DNA of 64,000 nt from Acanthochromis polyacanthus (GCF_021347895.1 NC_067119.1:9312534-9376533); one strand, 5' to 3'. Counted from the first letter of the stretch, positions 22,991-36,300 are shown. Notes: a model not told the origin generated them from the sequence alone. Program-made: numbers and translations.

Positions 22991-24107
22991 GTTTGTGGTT
23001 TAGAGGATGGCACTGCATTGTTCAATGCTGATACTGGGGTTTAAAAAGATCAGATGACGTATCAGATGTCATGACCAAGATGGATTCTCAGCAGGACTTT
23101 TCAGTGCTTTTTGGTGTTGAGTCTTGTCTAGTAATAATCTGTCTTATTCTACTATATACACAATAAGCTAATATCATCCTGACAGTTCACTCACACACAC
23201 AGCTGAAGTAAATATGGTAGTTCTGTTATCTAGTATGAATGGACAGTCTCTGTGCTAATTCTACTATTTATCATTGTTTCCCCTTCCAAACTGATTTGAC
23301 TGACCTGTGAATTTGTTTACATCATGTTTGATTGTGTGACTGCTCCCATTTTTCGGTCATTTTATTGATGCTTTTGTGTCCACCTCCTGGGCATCTGGTT
23401 TGTACAATTTGCTCAACAAAATGCCTTGGTTTTGAATCGTCAGCTCCTGCTGTTTCCAAAGAACGCTGGAACACACAGCAGCCACACATACAAGCAAACA
23501 CAAGGCATAAAAAAACAAAAACACATCTCAGAGAGTAGGAAGAAATGAATCCAGGATATGAAGTCTCAGAAACATCAAGGAGAAGCAGTCGGCGCTCCCC
23601 CTGGGACGAAGCATCTCTCTCTTCCTCCGTGTCTCTGTGAGAATGACAAACATGATTTAGTGACGGACGAGGGGTTTGTCTGCCGTTATCCATCTCTCTG
23701 TCTGCGCTTCTGCTCTCTCCATCGCCGAGTATCTTTGCCCGACTTGTCTGCCTCCCCTCACATCAGTGTCTCTCTCCTTGCCTCTCTCAGTATCTTTTCA
23801 ATGCGCGTTAACTCGGCCTCTCTGCGTCTGTGTCATATTACTCAGAGAGCGCAGGATGCGGCTGCTGAAGCATGCTGACAAGAGAGCAGGAGATGATGCC
23901 AACTCCCCAGGCAGGAATCGGACTTATCACTGAAATGGATTCATGCTTCATATTGAGACCCAAATCCATTTGAATCCAACCACTGTTTGCCGTTTAACCC
24001 TTGATGCACTGTCCTGGTGCGTTTTACAGTGGAATGGATTTTGTCTGGAATGGGAACAGGAAATATATCAGAAATGTTGGACTTCTGTTTGGTTATTTAA
24101 CATGCAT
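22991..24107. other. No gene seen
   Basis: Non-coding. Two overlapping frames on opposite strands (23322-23693 - and 23558-23878 +) lack domains. TTTAACCCTTGATGCACTG at 23992-24010 resembles a TTAA-type element end, but no opposite end was found. ATCCATTTGAATCCAAC near 23967 resembles the start of the satellite unit that follows. Confidence 0.3.
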
Positions 24108-26107
24108 GGCTAATCCATTTGAATCACGGCACCTCATGCACCCTAATGGCATTTATCTGTGCATTAGGAAACAGTTAAGTTCTGAATTTTGAATGAACAC
24201 TTGAGACTTGTGCCTGGTGCAAACTGGTGGCCAGTGTGAATACATTCAAAGGAAAGTCCTTTATTCTCTTTTCTTACTTTCTGTTAGTAGATTCATTCTG
24301 CTCGGTCCGAAGTCTGTGCATTTTTGATTTATGCCAGTTAGAAAACTGTTGGAAGCAATTTAACTGTGAAAGTGAAGCACGTATGATGGACACGGTGTCT
24401 TTGAAGCTCTTAGATAAACAAATTTCCTCAGTGTCTATCACTCAAAGCAAAATTGGACCTGAGATTCAAAAGACTGGAGGCAAACAACACATCTAAATGT
24501 TTGACAGAAGGCTAATCCATTTGAATCAAGTGACTTCATTGCATTTATCTGTGCATTAGGAAACGTTTGAGGAAATGTAGATATTAATCCATACATACAC
24601 GCATATTGTATGGTGGTGAAGACTGGTAGCCATTGTAAAGACATTCAAAGAGTAATTAAGTATTCTTTATTTCTTGTTCATAGATAGCTGCCTCATTCTG
24701 CATAATCGGAAGGCTCTGCACACTTCTTTGTGAATTATGCCTGTTAGACTATTGAAAGCACTGTAACTATGACAAAATGAAGGCACATATGATAGACGGT
24801 TCTAAAAATAAACTGAGTTTCTCAACATTTATCGCTTAAAGCAAAACTGGACTTGAAAAATCGATGAGATTAAAAAGGTCGGAAGCAAACGGCACATGTA
24901 AATGTTCGACAGAAGGCTAATCCATTTGAATAAAGAGATCTCATCGCATTTGGGAAGCATTTAAGGAACCAAAATATTAGCAAAATTCATATGTATGATC
25001 ATAATGTGGGTGGTGCAATCTGGTAGTTAGTGTAAAGACATTCAAAGGGGTAGGATACACTACTGTTAAAAAATTTAAGGTCACTTAGAAATGTCCTTAT
25101 TTTTGAAAGAAAAGCAGACTTTTTTTTCAATGAAGATCACATTAAATGAATCAGAAATACAGTGTAGACATTGTTAATGTGGTAAATGACTGTTCTAGCT
25201 GCAAACGGCTGATTTTTAATGGAATATCTCCATAGAGGAACAGAGGAACATTTCCAGCAACCATCACTCCTGTGTTCTAATGCTGCATTGTGTTAGCTAA
25301 TGGTGTTGAAAGGCTCATTGATGATTAGAAAACCTTTGTGCAGTTATGTTAGCACATGAATAAAAGTGTGAATATTCATGGAAAATATGAAATTGTCTGG
25401 GTGACACCAATCTTTTCAACAGCGGTGTATATTCTCTTTTCTTACTTTTTTATAAATGGATAACTGCAAGATTCTGCACAATCTGAAGTCTGTGCATGTT
25501 TCTTTTTTCTCTTTTTTTTGGTTTATGCCAGTTAGAAGACCACTGGAAGCAATTTAACTGTGAATGTGAAAGCAGGTATGATGGACGCAGTGTCTTTGAA
25601 GTTCTAAAAATGAACTGATTTTCTCAATATCTCTCACTTAAAGCAAAATTGGACCTGAGATTCAAAAGATTGGAGGCAAGCAACACATCTAAATGTTTGA
25701 CATCCATTTGAATCAAGACACCTCATCATATTTATCTGTGCATTAGGAAACACTTAATGACATATAGATATTTGCTAAAGTCGTACATACAGACATATTG
25801 TATGTGATGCAAAGCCATTCAAAAGGAAGTCCTATATTCTCTTTTCTTTCTTGTTGTTAGTAGATAGCTGCAATGTTCTGCACCATCTGAAGTCTGTGCA
25901 GGTTTTGTTTTTTTTTGTTATATGCCAGTGAGAGGACCATTGGAAGTAATTTAACTGTGAGAAAATGAAAGCACGTATGATGGATTCGGTGTCTTTGAAG
26001 TTCTGAAATAAACTGATTTTCTCAATATTTATCACTTAAAGAAAAATTGGACCTGAGATTCAAAAAGTTGGAAGCGAACAACACATCTAGAATTTTGACA
26101 GGAGGCT
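24108..26107 (+). repeat. Satellite-like array, four units of about 400 bp
   Basis: Units start near 24108, 24510, 24915 and 25701. Each opens with (GGCTA)ATCCATTTGAAT. Shared later blocks, in order, are ATTTATCTGTGCATTAGGAA, ACATTCAAAG, TATTCTCTTTTCTTACTTT, TGAAGTCTGTGCA, TATGCCAGTTAGAA, GCAATTTAACTGTGA, GTGTCTTTGAAG, GCAAAATTGGACCTGAGATT, and ACACATCTAAATGTTTGACA. The units are clearly diverged, with unit 2 most changed. Unit 3 is about 786 bp because a 370-bp MITE is inserted in it; without that it is about 414 bp. The open frame 24227-24496 lies in unit 1 and is not kept in the others. Confidence 0.85.
25058..25427. mobile_element. Tc1-type MITE, copy 2, inside satellite unit 3
   Basis: A 370-bp copy of the element at 10999-11362, in the same orientation. 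Ends CACTACTGTTAAAAAATTTA and, inward from the right, CACCGCTGTTGAAAAGATTG are inverted repeats. TA duplicates flank it at 25056-25057 and 25428-25429. The satellite sequence resumes on either side (ACATTCAAAGGGG before, TATTCTCTTTTCTTAC after), which marks the insertion boundaries cleanly. Confidence 0.9.
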
Positions 26108-28356
26108 TACTGTGTTAGAGCAGTTACAGAGGTGCTAAATTATAGTTTGGGTGAAGACCTCTGCTGAAAATATGAGCTTTTTAGTAACTAGGATGGAGTT
26201 GTTTATAGATGAAGATCAAGGCTTTTTTAAAATTGTATTTGTCCAACAGGTTTTTAAAGAGCTTCCTCAATAGAAAGATGCATAAAAGCTCCCCTCCAAA
26301 AAACCACTGAATCGTTTAGCTGGCATAAAAAGAACTTTCACCAAGGTCAAAACCCCTCGTGCGACTAAAGCAAATTAAAAACAAATTTTAAGAACAGAAA
26401 AATGATGCTCTGTTTAGCAGAAGTCACCAAAATGTCAAAAGTGCCGTTAGAGGAAACAAAAATACTCGGTGCAGTAATACAGCAAATTACTGCACTGTCT
26501 CTGAGAGGAGTGACTCAGGACATCTTAATTGTGTCCTGTTTTCTGTTCTGAAACACAAAATGTTTTTGAAAGTGGCAGCAATGATTTTGATCTCTTTAAC
26601 TCTCCTCCAGGAGACCTTTTGTGGGAAAGTAATGTGCTGCAGTGGCTGTTGCTGCTCTTGTGAGTGATCATTGCAGAGCAGCAGGACGGAGGACGGTTTT
26701 ATTAAAAGTGAAGCTAAACAGCAGCCACTGTGGCCATAAATGACAAATACTGAATGATACGAAAAGTTAAACAACAGCAGATGAAAAACCAGAGAATAGA
26801 GTGAAATCGGTGAGATGATTCAGCAATATAAAGTTATATTTAAACATGTCTGTTATTGTCAAATGACAGCAGCCACTTTAAACTATAAACTAAACCAGAT
26901 CAAGTGTTGGTGCTTAACGTTTCTCTCTGGTCATTCACTAAACCCCTGAAAAAACATCTCTGTTTATCAATGTTAGAGGTTTAGAAGCTTTTTTCCCCAT
27001 GAAAATAATCCATTCTTTCCTTAAAATAAAACTCTGCATCCTCCAGAATTTGCAGATCTGTGAGGTCTCTTCACCTGACCTTAGCGTGTTGCACCTAGAG
27101 CACACCTTCGACAATGGCAAATTGTAATATTGATAATTCTGCGTAATATTGATAATTCTGCCATACACTTTGAACAGGACACCAATTCTAAAGGACTATA
27201 ATGCTACAGAAAATCCCATCTTGCAAGTTGATAGGATTGTCAAAGTGCAATCAAGTCAAAAAGTGTAGTCAGTTCCTTCATTTTGATGCATGAAGTGGTA
27301 TCATAAACAGTTTTTTCCATCAAATATCCTTTTATTTTTGCTAAATGAAGTTGTCACTAGGTCACTTCATGTATGAAATCCCAGAAGTCTGAGCGCATGT
27401 TTCTGAGACTGTTTCTGAGGTGGAAATACTCAAATAGTCATGGTATTTACTGCGTATTTCGCTCACAATTTGTCAGCCTGCATATAAAAAACACCATATT
27501 GAGATGTTAACATCAAAAAGTTGACTTCTCTGCAGGGGATCTTTAAAAAGAGTGTCTGTTTTACATGGATTCATCATTTTCTGTCGCTTTAACTAACAAA
27601 TCATAATTCCTTGTAATGCTAAGTGATGCTATCATGTAGCCCATAGTGAAGGCAACCTGCAGAGGCCGGCCGGTCAGTTCTGTTGCTAACAAAGACATTG
27701 CAACATGCATAAATCTCTTCACCTCTGTTGTACTAAGTCAGATCCCTTCAGAATCCTGCAGCAAATGGGTATTATTTAGTAGAAGGTTCAGTGAAAGAAT
27801 TTGTTCACTTTATCAACAGGCCTCCCCAAAAAAACCTGACAGAAGAACAACACATTAAATAATAAAAGGCAATCACAGGCCCGCAGCACGAAATGACTGC
27901 AATATATCATCAGTGAGGACTTTGAAGGTGTTATTGATGAATGTCAGCGACTCCACAATTACTTCAAAAGGTGATATTTGTGGCTTTTAAAGTTCACTTT
28001 GACATTTCGAAATTTCACTATCATCTCTGTGTTTGGAAAGGTGCCGGCCAACACCGTGAGAAATTAGTTTCATGGTAAAACCCGCTGATTTTGACAGATG
28101 ATCTTCTGCACTTGTGTGCAAACTTGTGATAGATGTTTAATGTAGCCCGAGCACGATGGCCGGAAAGTCTGTGCCTGAAAGCAGCAAGTCCCAGTGAATG
28201 GAAAGCTCAAAAGAGGCTTTAATATTTGAATCCAGCCAATCTCTCTCCTTTTGTCCTCGTACACAAGCTTGGTGATGTGATAGAAGGCTGTGTGTTTGTT
28301 TGGGTTTATGAATCCGGGGATGGAGCTGCTCTGAATTCTTCTGGGCAGCGGACACA

Positions 28357-28360
<4 letters not shown>
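26108..28360. other. No gene seen
   Basis: AT-rich non-coding sequence. A perfect 19-bp tandem duplication of GTAATATTGATAATTCTGC lies at 27124-27161. No exon, RNA gene or element end recognised. Confidence 0.3.

Positions 28361-28439
<79 letters not shown>
28361..28439. repeat. (CA)n microsatellite
   Basis: Uninterrupted CA repeat of 79 bp, preceded by a CACACAAACACA variant. It creates long apparent frames on both strands (28070-28648 - and others) that are repeat artefacts. Likely highly polymorphic in length. Confidence 0.98.
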
Positions 28440-28441
<2 letters not shown>

Positions 28442-31400
28442 ACATCTTATTATTACTGTGTGCAGCGTGTGAAGCCCTGAAGGCATGAATGTGAGGAGGA
28501 GCATGCCTACAACAGAATAGCACATGAACTGTGTGCGTAATTGTTGCAGGTTTGCATTGTTCGCTGCTTTGCTCTTCATGCCTTCCAGGCAACATGGATA
28601 AAATATAAAGAGCTGCTTGTAACATAAACAGAAATTAAGTAAGAACAAGAATAGTACAAAAAAAAAAAAGAACGCATGAATGTGAGATGTTCAGAACCGA
28701 CAGACATCCTTTAATTTGTTCAACGAGACATTTTCATCTGCAGAATTGGTTATAAAATGTGGCACCACTGGACCTATAAAGTGAATGGAAACTGTGTCAC
28801 AAGAAGAAGCATTTCATATTCAGTCTCCCTCCTGGCCTGTTCAAACCTGCTTGTATTTATCTTTGGTTTTGCGGCAGGTTTCTCAGTCACCTTAACCCTT
28901 AAACACGCTATATTCTAATATAATGGCTCTAATAATGACAACCCCAGAGGGAGTCCTCATGTTTCTCCCCCATAGGAGCAAAACACACGTGCACAGAACT
29001 GCTTGCATGTGCGGCCGCCCACCTGCACACGCATGAAGTCCAACTGTAGATGCGGTTACAGTACGTATGGAGACTGACGCACATTGTGATGGGGAGGGAG
29101 AGGGGGGGATTGGGCCTCGACATGATAATTCCTCTGGAGCTGAACAGCAGCAGCAGCATTTTTGAAGATGAAAGCAAAGAGCTGAGCGTTAACCCTTTCC
29201 TTCAAACATCAGCTCAAAGCTGCTGTGTAATTTTCCCTCGGGGATTACAGTTCCTCCAAATGTGGTCCACCTCGATGGGGGGGGGAAATGCTGCCTGCTT
29301 CCATGTGGCCGCCGGCTACTGCATAGTTTCATATCACAAGTGGCACATTTTCATGAGGAATATTGTATTCAGACGAGAAATCATTTCCCAGTTTCCGTGA
29401 AAACAACTCGGCTGCAAATCTGAAGGTCGAGTGTCCTGATGGTCTGACAGGTGCCAGATTTATGCAATGTGAAATTAATTCCACTTTACTCCATTAATAT
29501 CCAGGTTGTGCATCTTATTCTGGTTCATATCCAGGAACATTCCAACTAAAACATGATTGTAACATCATCTAATTATATAATCTGTGTAGGTGGATCTTTT
29601 ATTCCTGTGCTAATGCGCAGGTCTTACTAGTGTCAGACTCCCCCTCAGGGATGCTTTTCTAATCAAATATTTATTTACCTCTATCTTTGTTCTTAATAGA
29701 GCTGATAGTGCACTCTTTAATTTATGTATGCATTTACACAGTGTGTGTGCATTATAGGCCCTTTTAATCTATATTGCATAATATTTACTAATCGTGTCCT
29801 GAGGAGTTTTTTGTGTAATTTGTAAAGTTGTTATTCACAACTTATAAGTTCTCCATTGAGAGTACAAAATAAAATTCCATTTTAGAAGAAAACACATGTG
29901 ATAAAAGTGCATCTGTTCTTTGTAAAGAACAGTTTCTAATCCTGACCCTTACAGTAAAATGTTACAGAATGCACAAAAATACTTTGATTTTACAGATTTT
30001 ATATTGGAGTTTTTGGCAATTCTCAATTGTGCTTTTGACTGCATATTTATCATGTAAGAATTCAGTCATACATGTTTGAACAAAAACGATTTTTTAAAGA
30101 ATAATGATGCATAAAGTCCTAAATAAACAAGATTGGCTCTTTAGATTTGCTAACTTGCAAATCCTGCAAGTTTGAATCTGTTTCTTTTATCAGTACACTG
30201 CATTTTCTGCTTATTTCACTCATCATGTGTCTTCTATTATATACAAAAAACATCAAATGCACATGTTAAAAAGGTACAAAAACGGAATTTTCTCAAGTGG
30301 CAAAGAGTCTGAACACGCTTTTGTCTGCATGTCAACAATTTAAACATTTAATTTGCATTAGATTTTATAGGATCATCTTAGATTTTGCATATAAATCTTT
30401 AATATTGGAAGCAAATGTGCCGCAGAGTTTATATTCAGTTGACTATTTCCTCTTAAGATGCAGCAGAACACACACAACAGTTACATATTCAAAACATCAG
30501 TGCTTCTAAATTGTACCAAAATCTTCTTTCCCACTGTGACCACTGAAGATGACAATATGACAACAAAAAAACAAAAGATATCCTGTTACAGCTATACGCC
30601 AAAATCTGGCCGTTCAATCGGCATCAGTGAAACATGTAATCTGTCGTGCTGTTAAGAGAAATTTTCTGCTTCAGTGGCAGAAAAGGAAAACTGATTTTGG
30701 TTGAGGCTGAGTTTTTTTCTTCATTTTTTTATGCTTGAATCGGTTTAATTCGATAATAATAACAGGAAGCGAACCTTTAGCCCTGTTTGAAAGCGGCTGT
30801 CTTGTTCATTAGGATTTTTAAATATTTGTGAACACAAATCCAAGCCAAGCCAAAGTAATATGGATCAGCTCTGCACCTGCTGCACTTACTTTATGTTAAA
30901 ATCGAGTGCACTGACATTTAAAAAGACTCATGGCATTTAAGTCCATTAACATAGTAAATTGTGTTGCTTGTTCACGAGGTGTGTGTGTGTGTGTGAGTGT
31001 GTGTGCTTGTCATTTTGTCAGTTTGCAGAGTGCAGACTCCGCAAGAATGAATATAACAGATGGAGACATTAAGCAGAGGAATCATAATCAATGCGTAAAA
31101 ATCTCTCAAATGTAAAAATCCCAATTTCGTGTCTAAAAACTGAAATGTTTTCTCTGTGCTTTGGTTGGTACAGACTCTGAGTGCTTGTGTGTTTCACAGA
31201 AACTGTCAAAAACTTCTCAAGTCTTTCAAATCTCATTCGAGGTTTCTTGTCTTTATGAGCTCTGGCCCGAGATTGTTCCGACCACTTGGCTTTTTTTTAC
31301 GTTGTAACACACACGGACAGATGTTGCCTCGAATACTTCAGTGGGTTCTGAGCTTTTGTTCCTTGGAGCTGCTGTGTTGCTTCACCTCGTTCAAAGGCTC

Positions 31401-32611
31401 TGAAGGAAAATATTCTTTTTGACATTGAAGAACCAGCACACGACAAGGTCAGAGCTAGCTGAACTGGATAAGAAAGAAGAGGCTCCGACTTGGCTTTAGT
31501 TTCCTATATTTTGCCTCGTGCAGAAATAGATCCAGTGTTACGTGAAAATTTCCGCGGACGTCCAGGAATGTAGCGGCTTCACGGAATCGACATCTGCTTT
31601 TTTGTGAGAGGGTGAAAACAGAGAAAGATGGGGTTGACGTGAAATGAAAAATGAAAAGGAGAAACGGTTATTTTCAATAAAGAGGTGAGATGGAAATCAA
31701 TATAATAGCAGAGCAGAGCATCGGCTTTAATAACTGTTGAGAGAGAAAGAAAGAAGGAAGGAAGAACACAGGAGAGGATGAAAGAAGGAAGGAAATAAAG
31801 AAATAAGAGTGAGTGACATTTTGAGATTGCCCATTTCAGGACACTGGGGCAGCCAAGGTTATTATATTTTACTGAATGTCACATTCCAGCCCATGAATAG
31901 AAATCCTTTCTTGAGCCTTGGCCAAAGGGAATTGAATTATACGTAGGCACATAATGTCCAGCATTGAATAAACTCATAATAGACGATGAGAGAGAAGGTG
32001 AAACACTCCTTTGTCCTCTACTGACTCTACATGAAACGGACAGTAGTAAATCTTACCGACAGTACGAGATGACCTATTCCTCTGAGCGATTCATTAGCAG
32101 TGAGTGTGGCACTGAGAGAGGGACGGCTCGCTCATTACGCCCTATTAGATCTTCACAAACCAGAGATGTCCGCATGAAAAAAAAAGCTATGAGCCAACTT
32201 TCAACTTGAACTGCTAATCATTTCTGCCTGCAGCAAAGAGGAGAAACAAAAGCATGGAAATTGCAAGTGAACCCAAACTTTTCATTCCTATTGTAATACA
32301 TGCAAAAAAATTATTGCCAAATGTAGTTTATGATAACAGGAGATGCATAAAAACACAGATTTGACCTCTAACTTTTCTCTTTGCTTGAATTAAAGGTTTG
32401 ACTTTGGATATTTTTCTACTTTTATGGCGGCCTAAAACTCATACGAGTGACTACAGTCCAGTCCAGCTCAAGAAGTGTATGATCAGCTGAGGTAACAGCG
32501 TTTTAAATCCGGTTGCATCACAAATATAGGAAGAAATCTTACATATATTCTTCTCTCTGAAGTCAGACATGGTCATACTACAAGATTTTAAAATAACCAC
32601 ATACTACAGCA
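28440..32611. other. No gene seen
   Basis: Non-coding. A GT-rich tract (GTGTGTGTGTGTGTGAGTGT) lies near 30979-31004. A purine-rich GAAAGAAGGAAGG tract lies near 31745-31800. Open frames are short, without domains. Confidence 0.3.
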
Positions 32612-32830
32612 TGTTTTTGAGGTTATCCTGCCAGAGGAGCAGTTATGGAGCAGTGCACCACCTCACATTGAAACTGATGTAAACGAACTGGAGACTGTGG
32701 TGCAACAACTCGCTGTAGCATTAATAATCCGTTGCATTGAGAAAAAACAAAAAAAATCAGAAGCTTAAATGATTCATCTGGATGAGAAAACAGTTGAGGA
32801 TATGTGGCGTATTCTACAGAGAGAACTGAA
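32612..32830 (+). repeat. Duplicated segment, copy A
   Basis: Matches 33098-33278 in the same orientation. Shared blocks include GGTTATCCTGCCAGAGG, GAGCAGTTATGGAGC and GGTGCAACAAC. In one frame both copies read nearly the same peptide: IETDVNELETVVQQLAV here and HETDGNKLETVVQQLAV in copy B. This copy carries an in-frame stop (SEA, stop, MIHLD). The substitutions are not mainly silent, so coding origin is doubtful. Confidence 0.55.
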
Positions 32831-32975
32831 GTTGAGATTTTAACTAACGCTTTTAACATCTGTAGCTGAGATTAGCTTCAGTGGCTAGAATATTTAGCAT
32901 TGCTTTTCAACAGTGTCTGCTGCTCCAAGCATTAGCGTCATAATCAAAATTCATGCTAGTATCAAACTTAGTGTT

Positions 32976-33075
32976 AGATAGTCTGTACTTATATAACACC
33001 TTGTCACTACAAAGTGGTTTCCAGTGTGTTCCTCTTTCACCCACTGATGGCAGCAGAGCCACCATAGCTGGTGCT
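32976..33075. mobile_element. Diverged LINE/SINE 3' region
   Basis: CTTATATAACACCTTGTCAC, then CAAAGTGGTTT, then TTTCACCCACTGATGGCAGC resemble a very common fish repeat (TTATATAGCGCTTT...CAAAGCGCTTTAC...CACTGATGGCAG). It lies between the two duplicated segments. Assignment from memory. Confidence 0.45.
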
Positions 33076-33097
33076 CGGCTGTCATGGAGACCACCTT

Positions 33098-33278
33098 GTT
33101 TTTAAGGTTATCCTGCCAGAGGGAGCAGTTATGGAGCGATGCGCTCACCTCACATGAAACTGATGGAAACAAACTGGAGACAGTGGTGCAACAACTTGCT
33201 GTAGTGATAATGATATCTTTCACTAAGAAAAAAACTTCAGCAGAAGCATTGAGTCTGGATGGGGAAATGGTAGAGTAG
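33098..33278 (+). repeat. Duplicated segment, copy B
   Basis: Second copy of 32612-32830, about 485 bp downstream. Its frame is open from 33084 to 33278 (64 codons), but no family is recognised. It ends just before a GGATGG-type LINE tail. Confidence 0.55.
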
Positions 33279-33297
33279 ATCCAGTGTATTCATCAAC

Positions 33298-33350
33298 AAC
33301 CGCCACCCTAATGAGGATTAAGGGGTGTATAGATAATGGATGGATGGATC
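33298..33350 (+). mobile_element. RTE/Rex3-type retroelement 3' tail
   Basis: CCGCCACCCTAATGAGGATT then AAGGGGTGTATAGATAATGG and a GGAT tandem. The same tail occurs inverted at 49310-49360, which supports a repeat origin. GGAT/GATG tandem tails are typical of fish Rex3/RTE-like elements; the clade call is from memory. Confidence 0.55.
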
Positions 33351-36300
33351 TTATCATGTGGTCCCAATGAGTCTCCAAGCTATATGTGACATTTTAGTTT
33401 ACAATCTTAAACAGAAATCAGAAAGACTTCAATTCCCAAGCAGGTCTTCACACAGAAGGAATACGACTTGGTGTTTTGATGCGTTGTTGGACATATCGGT
33501 CAGTTAGTTTCAAAGTTGATTGTGTTCATTCCTTTTGAATTGATGTGCTTGTTCACTTGTTACTGGCATGTAGCTCCTCTGCTAACTGTCAAAAAAAGTG
33601 TCATCCCACTGAAGGATGAGAAAAACAGACCTAAAGTTATGTTTCTACTCAAAGAAGAACCTACACAACACTAAATGGACGCGCACTTTTCTGTAATCAA
33701 CACCAAACTGAGCTGTTGATCAACAGAAATTTACCTGACAACTATTTTGATCCTGAGTAAGTGTTTTCAGTCACTTTTAAGCAAAAATGAAATTAAATAT
33801 TTGCTGATTGTGACCTCTCGGAGATAAGAATGTGAGTCAACGGGATATTTGGGTGCACTGCTCAAACAAAAATCTGAATTTAAATATGTCATCATGGTCT
33901 GTGGGAACTTATAGCAAACATCTTTCAATTATTTATTGGCATTTTATAGACAAAACCAGCAATCAGAGAATAATCGGCAGATTGATCGATACAGAAAGTA
34001 ATAATCTGACTTCAAGAACCTCACTGTCAATGATATAATGTGACGGGTTTTGAATATATACAGGAGCTGAAGAAGTCATAATCATAATAAGATCAGTGAT
34101 GCTTTAGGGGGTAGACAGATAGTTATTGCCACATCCAACTGGAATGTGCCATTAGGTAGCACAATCACTCATAATGACAGCAGGCTGAAATCTTTCTCCC
34201 TCTAAAATTGCGCCGAGGCAAAGGCCTCATTAAATATGCATGCACACCCCAGAGTTGGCATATTGGAAAATCTGAAAAATCCCACATAATAGGCTGAATC
34301 CCCTTTTTCCCCTGGCAGCAAATATAACTCCGGAGTTTAAAAAAAAAAACTCCTCAGAGCATCTTATTTACTGCAGGTCCACACACAGACTCATACAGAC
34401 ACACGGAACAAGTTTCTGCTTTAGTTTTGTCTTACTGTGACAGAAAGTTTGCCTTGTTGGTCTCCTTTTTTGCCAAGTGTGCTATACTTTGTAACTGGAC
34501 CCCTGAAGCGGTCATAGTATTCATTATTAAAATGCAAACTTATCAAAGTCAACTCCTCATCACTTAAATTAAATCATTTCAAGGCTGAGTGGCTCCCATG
34601 TCTCGGTCTCCTCCTTCATTTTTCATTTTCGCTCCTTGCCCATCCTCATTCCAGGACGACGATCTGCCATTCATGTGAAATTGCCACCATTTGCATAACT
34701 GATGCAGGGCGAAGGGCACAAACTGTGGCGGTGTTGATGTCACGAATGCAATCGGAGATGGTGGTGCAGGAATTAATTGGCCCGCCACGTTGCTTCTATG
34801 CCACCGCCTCGATCTCACCTCTGCTGTCGCTTCTTGACATGAAATGTCACACAATGAGAAGCGATTCTAAAAACTGACACCTCTGAGGTTCGCATGAGGT
34901 GAAAGACGGGTATGTTTTGCGTTTTTGTTACTTTGTAGAAACTTTCTGGTGGAATTGCGTCAGACAGTAGCGGCTTTGTTGAGCTGAAATGTTTGTTTTT
35001 GTCTGCTTTTGTCCTTTTCAATCAATGGGAGTTTTCAAACAGCCACAAAATGTCTGCATTAAGAATTTATGGCATTAAACCTCTGATTCTTCATTCCACT
35101 GAAGTAGCTGCAACACTTTAGCCAAACTACGTTATTATTCCTGTTTTTAATATTCATTCATAAATAATGAATCCATTTCGCCTTGTTTTTTACTGTTATT
35201 CTATGAGCATAAAATGTGCCCACCGGCCAGAACTCATTTTTTACAGGCTTTTTAAAAAAAAATATCACTTTGACTGCATTTTATCAGCAAAATGTCTGTA
35301 TTGTATGAGAGGACATGACAGGGTTGTTGATCAATACCTGTGTCTCCCAATTTGAACCCAGCATATACTGTAACAACTCGTCATTAGTGCAGTTATAGCT
35401 GCAAGAGGAGAGATTTTTAATGTGATGGAAAAACGTCGAGTGTCACAGACGGTGAAGCAGCCGTCACAGAGTAGCGCCGTCACAAAGGGGAGGTGTGTGA
35501 CTGATCCTGGTTCAGGCAGGGTTTTGTAGTTTCAGAAAATCTTATATGCCTGGTCAGCAACAGGATAAAATTTTGTGTACGTTCCTGTGCCTCTAAAATA
35601 GGATCTCTTTAACAAGTAAAGGTATTTTCTGTGATCAAACTCAGGAAGTTGGGCAGATGTTGGTCAACTGCAAATCTTAAATAAATTGTAACTTCAGCAA
35701 AATACAGCAAACAAAGGCTGGTTCATGAACACTGAGTTGAAAATTCACAAACTTTATACTCTGATTGATATCCGCCCATTGGAGTCTTGATTTCAGGTGT
35801 GCGTTCCTGTGTTTGTTTGTTTTAGTGGGTTTTCCACCATTATCTCGGTTTAATTATATAAGCGTGACTTCATGGTTAATTCAGTCTAACTTTTCTAAAT
35901 TGTAATTGTGACAAATTCTGGCCCACTTTTACCAAAATAAAACAAAAACAGCCTTAAACACACATTATTTTGGAATCATTGTAACTCTCAATTCTGATTT
36001 TTATGATCAACATAGTGAGTCTAAGTTTTCTGCTGACATATTACTTTAAAAGCACAGTTCTGCTTCTGTTATATAAAATTGTCTTTACCCAGCTGGCCAC
36101 TTTCTCAGGTCAGGATGGAATTATTCATAATGACTTTGGGTAATTTTGCAGATCCACTGTTTCTTTGTCCTAAAAATTACACAGCAGGGTCTCTGTGGAT
36201 CAGGCCTGTTGCCATGAATGCTATTCAATAGTAAACAGGCAGAAAAGAAAACAAGTTTCAAAGAGTTTTTAGTGATCATCAGTGCTTTGAGCTCTGGGTT

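Noticed and set aside
23992..24010. TTAA followed by CCCTTGATGCACTG, like a TTAA-element end
   Set aside because: No inverted partner end was found within 2 kb.
24227..24496. 89-codon frame within satellite unit 1
   Set aside because: It is not open in the other three units.
28070..28648. 192-codon and 162-codon frames on the - strand
   Set aside because: Their length comes from the CA microsatellite, which has no stops in any frame; the flanks show no domain.
28890..28925. TTAACCCTTAAACACGC, like a TTAA-element end
   Set aside because: No opposite end; a chance motif is likely.
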